Source of the DNA: Rhodoferax sp.
GTDB lineage: Bacteria; Pseudomonadota; Gammaproteobacteria; Burkholderiales; Burkholderiaceae_C
NCBI GenBank assembly: GCA_003133245.1
Contig: PKWM01000026.1
Coordinates: forward strand, 79,277 to 143,276
Reading direction: 5' to 3'
DNA: 64,000 bases
A program made the translations under genes and the position numbers. Shown here in pieces: positions 39,984 through 47,892 of the stretch. The notes under the pieces were generated by a model, which did no database searches, was not told the DNA's origin, and worked only from the letters and a program-made list of their open reading frames with translations. The stretch's first letter is position 1. Every line of letters begins with the position of its first letter.

Positions 39984-42900
39984 ATGCCACACGGAATCAT
40001 CCGCATTCGCGGCGCGCGTCAGCACAACCTCAAAAATCTCGACCTGGATATCCGCACCGGCGAGCTCACAGTGATCACGGGTCCGAGTGGCTCGGGCAAG
40101 TCGAGTTTGGTGTTTGACACGCTCTATGCCGAGGGTCAACGGCGTTACGTTGAAACTTTTTCGGCTTATGCACGCCAGTTCCTCGAACGCATGGACAAGC
40201 CCGCTGTTGACAAGGTCGAAGGTGTGCCGCCGGCGATTGCGATTGACCAGACCAACCCAGTGCGCTCCAGCCGCTCCACCGTGGGCACCATGAGCGAACT
40301 CAACGATCACTTGAAGCTTTTGTTTGCGCGCGCGGCGCAACTGTTTGACCGCGACACGGCGCAGCCGGTGCGCCATGACTCGGCAGAGTCGATTTATGCT
40401 GAATTGCAACAGCGTGTGGCAGCTGCCAACGAGGAGCCTAGACTGGCCATCACCTTCCCGGTGGAGTTGCCGGCCAGTGCCACGCCAGAGGAGGTGACGC
40501 AATGGCTCTCGGTCAGCGGTTTTACCAAGGTACAAGCCGAGCGCGAAGTGGATTTTGGCTCTGACCCCAATTCAGCGGCCACCAAATCAAAGCGCAAAAT
40601 ATTGGACGTCGTAGCCGACCGCTTCCGGCTGGGCACGGTCGAACGCTCACGCGTGTTGGAAGCCATCGAAGTTGCCCTCAAGCACGGCAGCGGTCAGCTG
40701 GCTGTGTATGTTGACGCCGCCGCCATCTGGAAATTCTCCACCGGCCTGCATTGCCCCGACAGCGGATTGCGTTACGCCGAGCCGATCGCCTCGGCGTTTT
40801 CTTTTAACTCCGCAGTGGGTGCCTGCGCCACTTGCCGTGGCTTTGGTCGGGTCATCGGGGTTGATTACGCACTGGTGATTCCGAACCCAAAATTGACGCT
40901 CCGCGCCGGTGCCGTCAAGCCGATGCAAACCCCGGCCTGGCAGGAGTGTCAGGACGATCTGATGCGCCACGCCGAAGCGGAGGGCATTCCACGTGACACG
41001 CCCTGGTACCAGCTTAACGCCGAGCAGCAGCACTGGGTGGTGAATGGCTCGCCGCACTGGAAGGGCAAATGGAATCAGCACTGGTTTGGCATCAAGCGCT
41101 TTTTTGAGTACCTGGAGACCAAAGCCTACAAAATGCATATCCGCGTGCTGCTCTCCAAGTACCGCAGCTACACGCCCTGCCCGGCCTGTGGCGGCGCACG
41201 GCTGAAGACCGAGAGCCTGTTGTGGCGCATGGGCAGCAAGGCCGATGCCGACGCTGTGCTGGATCCGACCCAACGTTTTATGCCGGTGGGGGTGAAGTGG
41301 TCGCGCGCACAACTTGAAGCGCTGCCGGGCTTGTGTCTGCATGACTTGATGCTGTTGCCGCTTGACAAGCTGCGGCGATTTTTTGAACGCTTGCAAATGA
41401 CGGGTTTTGATCCTGCATGGGTGGCTTCTGACAAAGGTCAGGCACAAGCCCTCAAACTGCTGTTCGAAGAGGTCAGCACGCGCCTCAGTTACCTGTGCGA
41501 GGTCGGCATCGGCTACCTCACGCTGGACCGGCAGAGCCGCACCCTCAGTGGTGGTGAAGTGCAGCGCATCAACCTCACCACGGCGCTGGGCACTTCGCTG
41601 GTCAACACCTTGTTTGTGCTGGATGAGCCCAGCATCGGCCTGCATCCGCGCGACATGCAGCGCATCATCCTTGCAATGCAGCGCCTGCGTGATGCGGGCA
41701 ACACGCTGGTGGTGGTGGAGCACGACCCGGCAGTGATGCTGGCGGCGGACCGCATCATCGACATGGGGCCGGGGCCGGGCGAGCGCGGCGGCCAAATCGT
41801 GTTCGATGGCAGCACTGAAGATTTGCGTCACGCCGACACCTTGACGGGTGCTTACCTTGGCGGGCGCAAGCAGATTGGCATGGGTTTCAAACGGCTGGTC
41901 GCAAGCAACACGCCGCGCCTGGTTCTGGAGGGTGCACGCGAGCACAATCTGAAAAACATTTCGGTCGAATTTCCGTTGCAACGCTTGGTCTGTGTGACAG
42001 GCGTGAGCGGTTCCGGCAAATCGACACTGATGCAGGACATTCTGGCACCGGCCCTGAAGCGTCACTTTGGCAAAGCGTCAGAGGCACCCGGTACGTTTGA
42101 TCGACTGCTCGGTGCCGAGCAGCTCAGCGACGTGGTGTTTGTGGATCAATCACCGATTGGAAAAACGGCGCGCTCCAATCCGGTCAGCTACGTCGGTGCC
42201 TGGGATGCCATCCGTCAGATTTTCGCCAATGCGCCGCTGTCAAGGCAGCGTGGCTACAGCGCAAGCAAATTCAGCTTCAACAACGGCGACGGCCGCTGCC
42301 CGACCTGTGGCGGCTCCGGCTTTGAGCACGTCGAGATGCAGTTCCTCAGCGATGTCTATCTGCGCTGCCCCGATTGCGACGGCAAGCGCTACCGACCGGA
42401 GATATTGGAAGTCACGATTGAGAGAAGAACAATCTTGGGGAAAGAAACTCATGGATTGCCGCACTACGCTCGCAATGACGGAGCTGAATCGGGGTCGGAT
42501 CCCAATTCGGGGCAGGGCTTGAGTGCTGGCCAAAACAACAACACCGATTTGGCAAAACCCCAAGTCCAGGGATCCGACCCCGATTCAGCGGACCCCCACC
42601 CAGCGCTTAATGTCGCCGACATTCTTAATCTCACGGTTAGCGAAGCAGCCACTTTTTTTGCCGCTGACCGTGACGTGATTCGCGCCCTGCAGCCGATCGT
42701 CGATGTGGGTCTGGACTACGTCAAACTTGGCCAGCCGGTACCGACGCTTTCGGGCGGCGAAGCGCAGCGTCTCAAGCTCGCTGGCTTTCTGGCCGAAGCT
42801 GCCAGGAGCAGCAGCGCCAGCCGTCAAATGACGGCCAAGCGAGGCACGCTGTTCATGTTTGATGAGCCCACCACCGGCCTGCATTTCGACGACATTGCCA

Positions 42901-45900
42901 AGTTAATGCGCTCGCTGCGCAAACTGCTTGAGGTTGGTCATTCGCTGATCGTGATCGAACACAACCTGGATGTGATTCGTGCCAGTGACTGGTTGATTGA
43001 CCTCGGGCCCGAAGGCGGTGAAGCCGGAGGCGCGGTGGTGGCTTTTGGCACACCGCAAGACCTGCTATCCCACCCAACTTCCCACACCGGAAAAGCCCTG
43101 CGCGACTACGACAGCACGTTGGGATTGGGTACCCTCGTTGCCCAGGACCCAAGGCTGAACTATCTCCCTCACCCGTCATTGCGAGGAGCGCAACGACATG
43201 GCAATCTACGAAGTCCGAATCATGGATTGCCGCGCTACGCTCGCAATGACGAAGAGGGCGTGGCAGAATGCATCCAGATCATCAACGCGCGCGAGCACAA
43301 CCTCAAGTCTTTGAGCGTCAACATCCCGCGCGGCAAATTCAGCGTCATCACCGGCGTCTCGGGTTCTGGCAAATCAACGCTCGCTTTTGACATCCTTTTC
43401 AACGAAGGCCAGCGCCGTTACCTGGAGTCGCTCAACGCCTATGCCCGCTCCATCGTGCAACCCGCCGGTCGGCCCGATGTTGATGCGGTCTATGGCATCC
43501 CGCCAACGGTGGCGATCGAGCAACGTCTGAGTCGTGGTGGCCGCAAATCGACCGTCGGCACCAGCACCGAAGTCTGGCATTTTCTGCGCTTGCTGTATGT
43601 CAAGCTCGGCACCCAGCACTGCATCCACGACGGCATGCCGGTGGCACCGCAAACGTTTGAGAGCATTGCCGCGCAACTGCTGAAAAACTTTTCAGGTCAA
43701 CAGATCGGCTTGCTCTCACCCCTGGTGATGAATCGCAAAGGTGTTTATACCGAGCTGGCCGACTGGGCGCAAACACGGGGTTTCACGCACCTGCGCGTCG
43801 ATGGCAACTTTTTACCCACCACCGGTTTCCCGCGCCTGGACCGTTTCAAGGAACACACGATTGAGTTGCCGGTGCAGAGCCTCACCGTGTTGCCAGCGCA
43901 AGAAGCCCAACTGCGCGCGGCACTCGCGGCAGCGCTGACGCACGGCAAAGGTGTGCTGCACGTGCTGAGCAATTTAAGCGGCTTGCATGCAGCTATGCTG
44001 GCAGGAAGCTCGACGGCGGCCATTGGCCGGGTGAACGCATTCTCCACCGAGCGCGCCTGCCCGCTGTGCCACACCAGCTACGCCGAGCTGGACCCGCGGC
44101 TGTTCTCCTACAACAGCAAGCACGGCTGGTGCCCGGATTGCGTCGGCACCGGCGTCAAGTTGACGCGTGAACAGCGCAAGGTGTTTGATGACTCGGTGCA
44201 GAGTGACGACAACAAAGGTCGCGAGCAGACCTTTGCCGAGCCGGAGGTGGAAGACCTGGTGGATACCGTGTGTCCCACTTGCCACGGCACACGTCTCAAC
44301 GCCATGGCCCGCGCCGTTAAATTTGGCGCGCTGAGCCCTCACCCCAGCCCTCTCCCAGGCGGAGAGGGAGCAAACAGCCCGACTCAGGAATTGGCATTTC
44401 CCCCTCGCCCTTTGGGAGAGGGTTGGGGTGAGGGCGTGTCTATCACCGAGCTGGCGCGCCTGAGTGTCACGGACCTTCACCGCTGGGTTGAGACGCTTCA
44501 AGCCAAGCATCGCTTGAGTCAACGCGAGCGCGACATTGCGCGTGATTTGATTCCGGAAATCAAAGGCCGACTGGCATTTTTGGAACAGGTTGGCCTGGGC
44601 TACTTGACGCTGGATCGGGGCGCACCGTCTTTGAGCGGCGGTGAGGCGCAGCGCATCCGCCTGGCGGCGCAACTCGGCAGCAATCTGCAAGGCGTCTGCT
44701 ATGTGCTCGATGAGCCGACCATCGGACTGCACCACCGCGACAACCAGATTTTGCTCGGCGCGTTGCAACAATTGAGTGACCAGGGCAACACTTTGGTGGT
44801 AGTGGAACACGACGAGGCCACCATCCGCCAGGCCGAGCACATCATTGACATAGGACCTGGCGCCGGCCAGCGCGGCGGGCGGCTGGTTGCCGAGGGCTCG
44901 CTGGCTGAGATCATGCAAGCACCAGACTCGCAGACCGGGCGCTATTTGCTGCATGCGATGCAGCATCCGCTGCAGGCCAGGCGACCTGTTTTCGATTTTG
45001 GTGAGCCAGCGGCTGTAGTGAATTTGGCAAAACCCCAAGTCCAGGGGTCAGATTCCATTTTCGCCCCCGACCCTTCGAAGAAGAAAAAATCTAAAGCGAA
45101 ATTGGACTCTGACCCCAATTTCACGGTTCCAGAAACACCACTCTGGCTCGCCGTCACCAACGCCAATCTGCACAACCTGCAAAACATTACAGTCGAAATT
45201 CCCCTGGGCCGTCTGGTTGCCATCACCGGCGTTTCCGGTTCCGGCAAATCCACCCTGGCGCGCGATGTATTGCTGGCCAATGTGCAGACTGCGGTGCATC
45301 AATGCAGCACAAAGGCCGGTCGCGACGCCTTGGCCGCTGGCGAGCAAATTAACTGGATCGGCTGCGCAGAAATGACGGGTTTTGAGTCAATCGATCGTGT
45401 ACTCGAAGTCGATCAAACCCCGATCGGCAAAACTCCGCGTTCCTGTCCTGCCACCTATATTGGCTTTTGGGACATCATCCGCAAATTGTTTGCTGACACA
45501 CTCGAGGCCAAAGCGCGTGGTTACGCCGCCAACCGGTTCAGTTTCAACACCGGCGATGGCCGCTGTGCAGGTTGCGAAGGGCAGGGCATCCGCACCATCG
45601 CCATGAGTTTCTTGCCCGACGTGAAAGTGCTGTGCGAGAGCTGCAAGGGTGCGCGTTTCAACCCTGAAACACTGGCTGTCACCTGGCGCGGCAAGAACAT
45701 TGGCGACGTGTTGCAAATGGAAGTCGACGAAGCTACTGCTTTCTTCGCCGCCATGCCCAAGCTCAGACACCCCTTGCAACTTCTCAAAGACGTGGGCCTG
45801 GGTTATTTGAAGCTGGGGCAGCCCTCGCCCACGCTCAGTGGCGGTGAGGCGCAGCGCCTCAAACTGGTGACTGAGCTCGCCAAGGTGCGCGACGATATTG

Positions 45901-46217
45901 CTCGCCGTGGCCAGCGGGCGCCTCACACCCTGTATGTGCTCGATGAACCCACCGTGGGGCTGCATATGGCTGATGTCGAAAAACTCATCAAGGTGCTGCA
46001 CCGCCTGGTTGATGGCGGCCACAGTGTGTTGGTGATCGAGCATGACCTTGACGTGATTGCCGAAGCCGACTGGGTAATTGACCTTGGCCCTGATGGTGGC
46101 AACGCGGGGGGTTGCGTGGTAGCGGCGACCACGCCCGAGGGTGTGGTGAAGCGGGGCACGCCTACCGGCCTTGCGCTCGCAGGGGTTCTGGTTGCTGGTC
46201 GGGCTTTGGCAGTCTAG
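39984..46217 (+). CDS. uvrA: Double-length excinuclease ABC subunit UvrA with in-frame repeat insertions
   Basis: UvrA recognises damaged DNA in nucleotide excision repair. The frame encodes 2077 residues, two UvrA-like halves in tandem (about 1-1050 and 1095-2077). Four Walker A motifs are seen (GPSGSGKS near 33; GVSGSGKS near 672, 1122 and 1748) and four LSGGE(A/V)QR signatures. In the first half the first zinc module has lost a cysteine (HCPDSG), while the second half keeps CPLC and CPDC. Palindromic repeats lie in frame near residues 191, 822-867, 1063-1089, 1450-1483 and 1679-1713, mostly between domains. Double UvrA proteins are, from memory, present in other Burkholderiales. Whether a normal uvrA also exists cannot be seen. 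Confidence 0.93.
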   Translation: MPHGIIRIRGARQHNLKNLDLDIRTGELTVITGPSGSGKSSLVFDTLYAEGQRRYVETFSAYARQFLERMDKPAVDKVEGVPPAIAIDQTNPVRSSRSTVGTMSELNDHLKLLFARAAQLFDRDTAQPVRHDSAESIYAELQQRVAAANEEPRLAITFPVELPASATPEEVTQWLSVSGFTKVQAEREVDFGSDPNSAATKSKRKILDVVADRFRLGTVERSRVLEAIEVALKHGSGQLAVYVDAAAIWKFSTGLHCPDSGLRYAEPIASAFSFNSAVGACATCRGFGRVIGVDYALVIPNPKLTLRAGAVKPMQTPAWQECQDDLMRHAEAEGIPRDTPWYQLNAEQQHWVVNGSPHWKGKWNQHWFGIKRFFEYLETKAYKMHIRVLLSKYRSYTPCPACGGARLKTESLLWRMGSKADADAVLDPTQRFMPVGVKWSRAQLEALPGLCLHDLMLLPLDKLRRFFERLQMTGFDPAWVASDKGQAQALKLLFEEVSTRLSYLCEVGIGYLTLDRQSRTLSGGEVQRINLTTALGTSLVNTLFVLDEPSIGLHPRDMQRIILAMQRLRDAGNTLVVVEHDPAVMLAADRIIDMGPGPGERGGQIVFDGSTEDLRHADTLTGAYLGGRKQIGMGFKRLVASNTPRLVLEGAREHNLKNISVEFPLQRLVCVTGVSGSGKSTLMQDILAPALKRHFGKASEAPGTFDRLLGAEQLSDVVFVDQSPIGKTARSNPVSYVGAWDAIRQIFANAPLSRQRGYSASKFSFNNGDGRCPTCGGSGFEHVEMQFLSDVYLRCPDCDGKRYRPEILEVTIERRTILGKETHGLPHYARNDGAESGSDPNSGQGLSAGQNNNTDLAKPQVQGSDPDSADPHPALNVADILNLTVSEAATFFAADRDVIRALQPIVDVGLDYVKLGQPVPTLSGGEAQRLKLAGFLAEAARSSSASRQMTAKRGTLFMFDEPTTGLHFDDIAKLMRSLRKLLEVGHSLIVIEHNLDVIRASDWLIDLGPEGGEAGGAVVAFGTPQDLLSHPTSHTGKALRDYDSTLGLGTLVAQDPRLNYLPHPSLRGAQRHGNLRSPNHGLPRYARNDEEGVAECIQIINAREHNLKSLSVNIPRGKFSVITGVSGSGKSTLAFDILFNEGQRRYLESLNAYARSIVQPAGRPDVDAVYGIPPTVAIEQRLSRGGRKSTVGTSTEVWHFLRLLYVKLGTQHCIHDGMPVAPQTFESIAAQLLKNFSGQQIGLLSPLVMNRKGVYTELADWAQTRGFTHLRVDGNFLPTTGFPRLDRFKEHTIELPVQSLTVLPAQEAQLRAALAAALTHGKGVLHVLSNLSGLHAAMLAGSSTAAIGRVNAFSTERACPLCHTSYAELDPRLFSYNSKHGWCPDCVGTGVKLTREQRKVFDDSVQSDDNKGREQTFAEPEVEDLVDTVCPTCHGTRLNAMARAVKFGALSPHPSPLPGGEGANSPTQELAFPPRPLGEGWGEGVSITELARLSVTDLHRWVETLQAKHRLSQRERDIARDLIPEIKGRLAFLEQVGLGYLTLDRGAPSLSGGEAQRIRLAAQLGSNLQGVCYVLDEPTIGLHHRDNQILLGALQQLSDQGNTLVVVEHDEATIRQAEHIIDIGPGAGQRGGRLVAEGSLAEIMQAPDSQTGRYLLHAMQHPLQARRPVFDFGEPAAVVNLAKPQVQGSDSIFAPDPSKKKKSKAKLDSDPNFTVPETPLWLAVTNANLHNLQNITVEIPLGRLVAITGVSGSGKSTLARDVLLANVQTAVHQCSTKAGRDALAAGEQINWIGCAEMTGFESIDRVLEVDQTPIGKTPRSCPATYIGFWDIIRKLFADTLEAKARGYAANRFSFNTGDGRCAGCEGQGIRTIAMSFLPDVKVLCESCKGARFNPETLAVTWRGKNIGDVLQMEVDEATAFFAAMPKLRHPLQLLKDVGLGYLKLGQPSPTLSGGEAQRLKLVTELAKVRDDIARRGQRAPHTLYVLDEPTVGLHMADVEKLIKVLHRLVDGGHSVLVIEHDLDVIAEADWVIDLGPDGGNAGGCVVAATTPEGVVKRGTPTGLALAGVLVAGRALAV
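40558..40574. repeat. Half-copy of the GGGGTC repeat in uvrA
   Basis: GGCTCTGACCCCAATTC is one arm of the palindromic family seen complete in lipB and at 45044-45116. It encodes GSDPNS near residue 192 of UvrA. Confidence 0.6.
42450..42480. repeat. Repeat ending CGCAATGACG in uvrA (half copy)
   Basis: The bases starting CATGGATTGCCGC and ending GCTCGCAATGACG are one half of the palindrome found complete at 43174-43251. In this frame it encodes HGLPHYARND; the other copy encodes HGLPRYARND. Confidence 0.8.
42486..42586. repeat. 101-base palindromic repeat in uvrA
   Basis: A perfect 17-base inverted repeat (GAATCGGGGTCGGATCC at 42486 and GGATCCGACCCCGATTC at 42570) brackets 67 bases. The right part includes TTTGGCAAAACCCCAAGTCC, which recurs at 45022-45042 next to another member. 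The frame stays open, adding about 34 residues to UvrA. Confidence 0.85.
43174..43251. repeat. 78-base palindromic repeat in uvrA linker
   Basis: Terminal arms CGTCATTGCGAG and CTCGCAATGACG are perfect 12-base inverted repeats. The element lies exactly between the two UvrA halves (residues about 1063-1089) and is in frame. A half-copy lies at 42450-42480. Confidence 0.85.
44335..44435. repeat. Palindromic repeat GCCCTCACCCC in uvrA second half
   Basis: GCCCTCACCCCAGCCCTCTC (44335) pairs with the segment ending GGGTTGGGGTGAGGGC (44435), 22 of 23 positions complementary. It adds a proline/glycine-rich peptide (PHPSPLPGGEG and PLGEGWGEG) to UvrA near residue 1450-1483. It is a third repeat family, different from the GGGGTC and CGCAATGACG types. 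Confidence 0.85.
45021..45125. repeat. Palindromic GGGGTC repeat in uvrA third linker
   Basis: Arms at 45044-45064 and 45096-45116 are complementary at 19 of 21 positions. The flank TTTGGCAAAACCCCAAGTCC also occurs at 42549. The insertion encodes a lysine-rich linker (PSKKKKSKAKLDSDPNF) between two ATPase parts of the second UvrA half. Confidence 0.85.
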
Positions 46218-46535
46218 ACAGCAAATCGCGCTCCTGGCAAAGGCGATTTCTCGTCACCGGGAGGATCGCAGTGACCTCGATGGCAGCCACGCGGCTGACA
46301 GCGACATGGCAATCCTTTGTCGCCTCAGATCGCTTCCCACCGCTGTACAAAAAAAATAGTGTTGCTGCCGTTTCCCGCTACCTTGGTTAAATCAAAAATT
46401 ATTGTCTTTGCATGGTAAATGTGAATATAAAAGTTGTACTTCGATCTGCAAAAAATACATTTGAAGTCCCGGTATATTTTGTGCAAATACTCCTAACCAT
46501 TTGATATTAAAAGAATTATTATGAAAATTGAAAAC
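46218..46535. other. AT-rich intergenic region upstream of a sigma-54 promoter
   Basis: The 318 bases become strongly AT-rich toward the right end. No gene is visible. The region should hold the activator-binding sites for the promoter at 46536, but I could not identify a clean repeated palindrome by eye. Confidence 0.5.
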
Positions 46536-46551
46536 TGGCATGAGGTTTGCA
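46536..46551 (+). promoter_or_regulatory. sigma-54 promoter of the cytochrome operon
   Basis: TGGCATGAGGTTTGCA fits the consensus with GG-N10-GC spacing and a TTGC -12 element. It is 36 bases before the first response regulator gene, in AT-rich DNA. A sigma-54-dependent response regulator is encoded at the far end of the same locus, a likely activator. Confidence 0.85.
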
Positions 46552-46587
46552 TAGAACTAGACAAGCACAAAAAACAGAGGTAAAGAA

Positions 46588-47007
46588 ATGATTGAGAAAA
46601 CCAAAATCCTGATCGTTGACGATGAAGATGTGGTTCGTCTGAGTTATCTCAGAACCTTGGCAGCAGAGCATTGCAGCGTGGAGGCTGCCAGAAATGGTCA
46701 AGATGCATTGCAAATGATGGGACAGCATCCGTTTGACGTTGTTTTGCTTGATCTACGGATGCCTGGAATGGACGGCATGACGGTTCTGAAGACGATCAAG
46801 GAGCAATGGCCCGAGAGCGAGGTGGTCATCATTACCGGCTATCCAGCGGTTGAATCCGCCAAGGAAGCGGTGGCGCTGGGTGCCTATGATTATCTGGCCA
46901 AGCCAGCTGGCCCGGACGATGTGATCAATGCCGCAAACGGCGCCATGCTGCATAAAAGGTGGGCCCTGCGAAATGACGAACAGCTTCAAAGCGCCGGTTT
47001 CCAGTAG
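46588..47007 (+). CDS. Single-domain response regulator in the cytochrome operon
   Basis: The 139-residue protein is a REC domain: DDEDV near residue 10, phospho-acceptor D55 in VVLLDLRMPGMDG and the lysine in YLAKPAG. No DNA-binding domain follows. A ribosome site AGAGGTAAAG lies upstream. It is the first gene after the sigma-54 promoter, followed by a second REC gene 77 bases later. A phosphate-relay or sink role in this locus is possible. Confidence 0.92.
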   Translation: MIEKTKILIVDDEDVVRLSYLRTLAAEHCSVEAARNGQDALQMMGQHPFDVVLLDLRMPGMDGMTVLKTIKEQWPESEVVIITGYPAVESAKEAVALGAYDYLAKPAGPDDVINAANGAMLHKRWALRNDEQLQSAGFQ

Positions 47008-47084
47008 CGATTGGGAAACAGGCAATTGTGTTAGGGCTCAAAGCAATTTTGCTGACTGAGCCAGTTTGATGAAGGAGAAATATC

Positions 47085-47816
47085 ATGAGTGCACTACGTA
47101 AAGTTCTGGTGGTCGACGATGACGCCGTGGTTGGCAAGAGTTTCAACCGGGTTCTGACCAGGGACAAAGGCTATGTCGTTATCACCGCCCAAAATGGGGA
47201 TGAAGCGCTGGAAAAAATGCGCACCCAAAAATACGACCTGGTCTTCACGGATATCAAGATGCCCGGCATGGACGGCGTGGAGTTGGCTGCACGTGTCAAG
47301 GCAAGTCAACCCTGGACCCCGGTTGTCATCATCACTGGTTATGGCACCACGGCCAATGAGGCCAGGGCCAAGGAAGTTGGCGTGTCGGATTTCATGCGCA
47401 AGCCGCTGTCGCCGGAAATGATTGAAGAAAGCGCTGCCCATGCCTTGCTGGCACCTGCGCCAGCAAGTGATGCGTCGCCGCAAGCCAGCACGGTTGATGC
47501 GGTGCATGCCGAGCCGGTTAAAAAAACAAGTAACCTGAAGAACGTGGCACTTTTCATAGCCGCTCCGTTTATCGGGCTGCTCTATGCGGTATTGCTTCCA
47601 TGGGTCGGAATTGCCATGTTGGCCTGGGTCGGTGGAAAAGCGTTTGTGCAGTTGCGGGCGGTAAGAAAAACGCTGACCTTCATGAAAAACGTAGCGCTGT
47701 TCATGGCTGCTCCCTTTGTCGGTTTGGCGTACGCTGTCCTGCTGCCTTTCGTCGGAACGGCCATGCTGGCCTGGGTTGGCGTGCAGGCGCTGATGCCGAA
47801 GTCTCCAGCGCAATGA
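47085..47816 (+). CDS. Response regulator with duplicated C-terminal hydrophobic repeats
   Basis: Residues 1-120 form a REC domain with D56 in FTDIKMPGMDG and the lysine in FMRKPLS. After an alanine/proline-rich linker come two near-identical hydrophobic units, KNVALFIAAPFIGLLYAVLL at 152-171 and KNVALFMAAPFVGLAYAVLL at 201-220, each continuing to AMLAWVG. No DNA-binding domain is present. The unusual output part is probably membrane-embedded and may tie signalling to the neighbouring membrane cytochromes. I know no named family for it. Confidence 0.88.
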   Translation: MSALRKVLVVDDDAVVGKSFNRVLTRDKGYVVITAQNGDEALEKMRTQKYDLVFTDIKMPGMDGVELAARVKASQPWTPVVIITGYGTTANEARAKEVGVSDFMRKPLSPEMIEESAAHALLAPAPASDASPQASTVDAVHAEPVKKTSNLKNVALFIAAPFIGLLYAVLLPWVGIAMLAWVGGKAFVQLRAVRKTLTFMKNVALFMAAPFVGLAYAVLLPFVGTAMLAWVGVQALMPKSPAQ

Positions 47817-47825
47817 CGCAAACAA

Positions 47826-47852
47826 CTGCAGGGGAAAGTTTTTCTCCTGCAG
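47826..47852 (+). terminator. Hairpin between response regulator and cytochrome c genes
   Basis: CTGCAGGGGAAA and TTTCTCCTGCAG form a 12-base stem (one G-T pair) with a 3-base loop. No T-run follows, so partial termination or transcript processing before the cytochrome genes is more likely than full termination. Confidence 0.5.
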
Positions 47853-47892
47853 GTCTCCGCGCTAACTAGAATTCAATAAGAGGGAAACTCCC

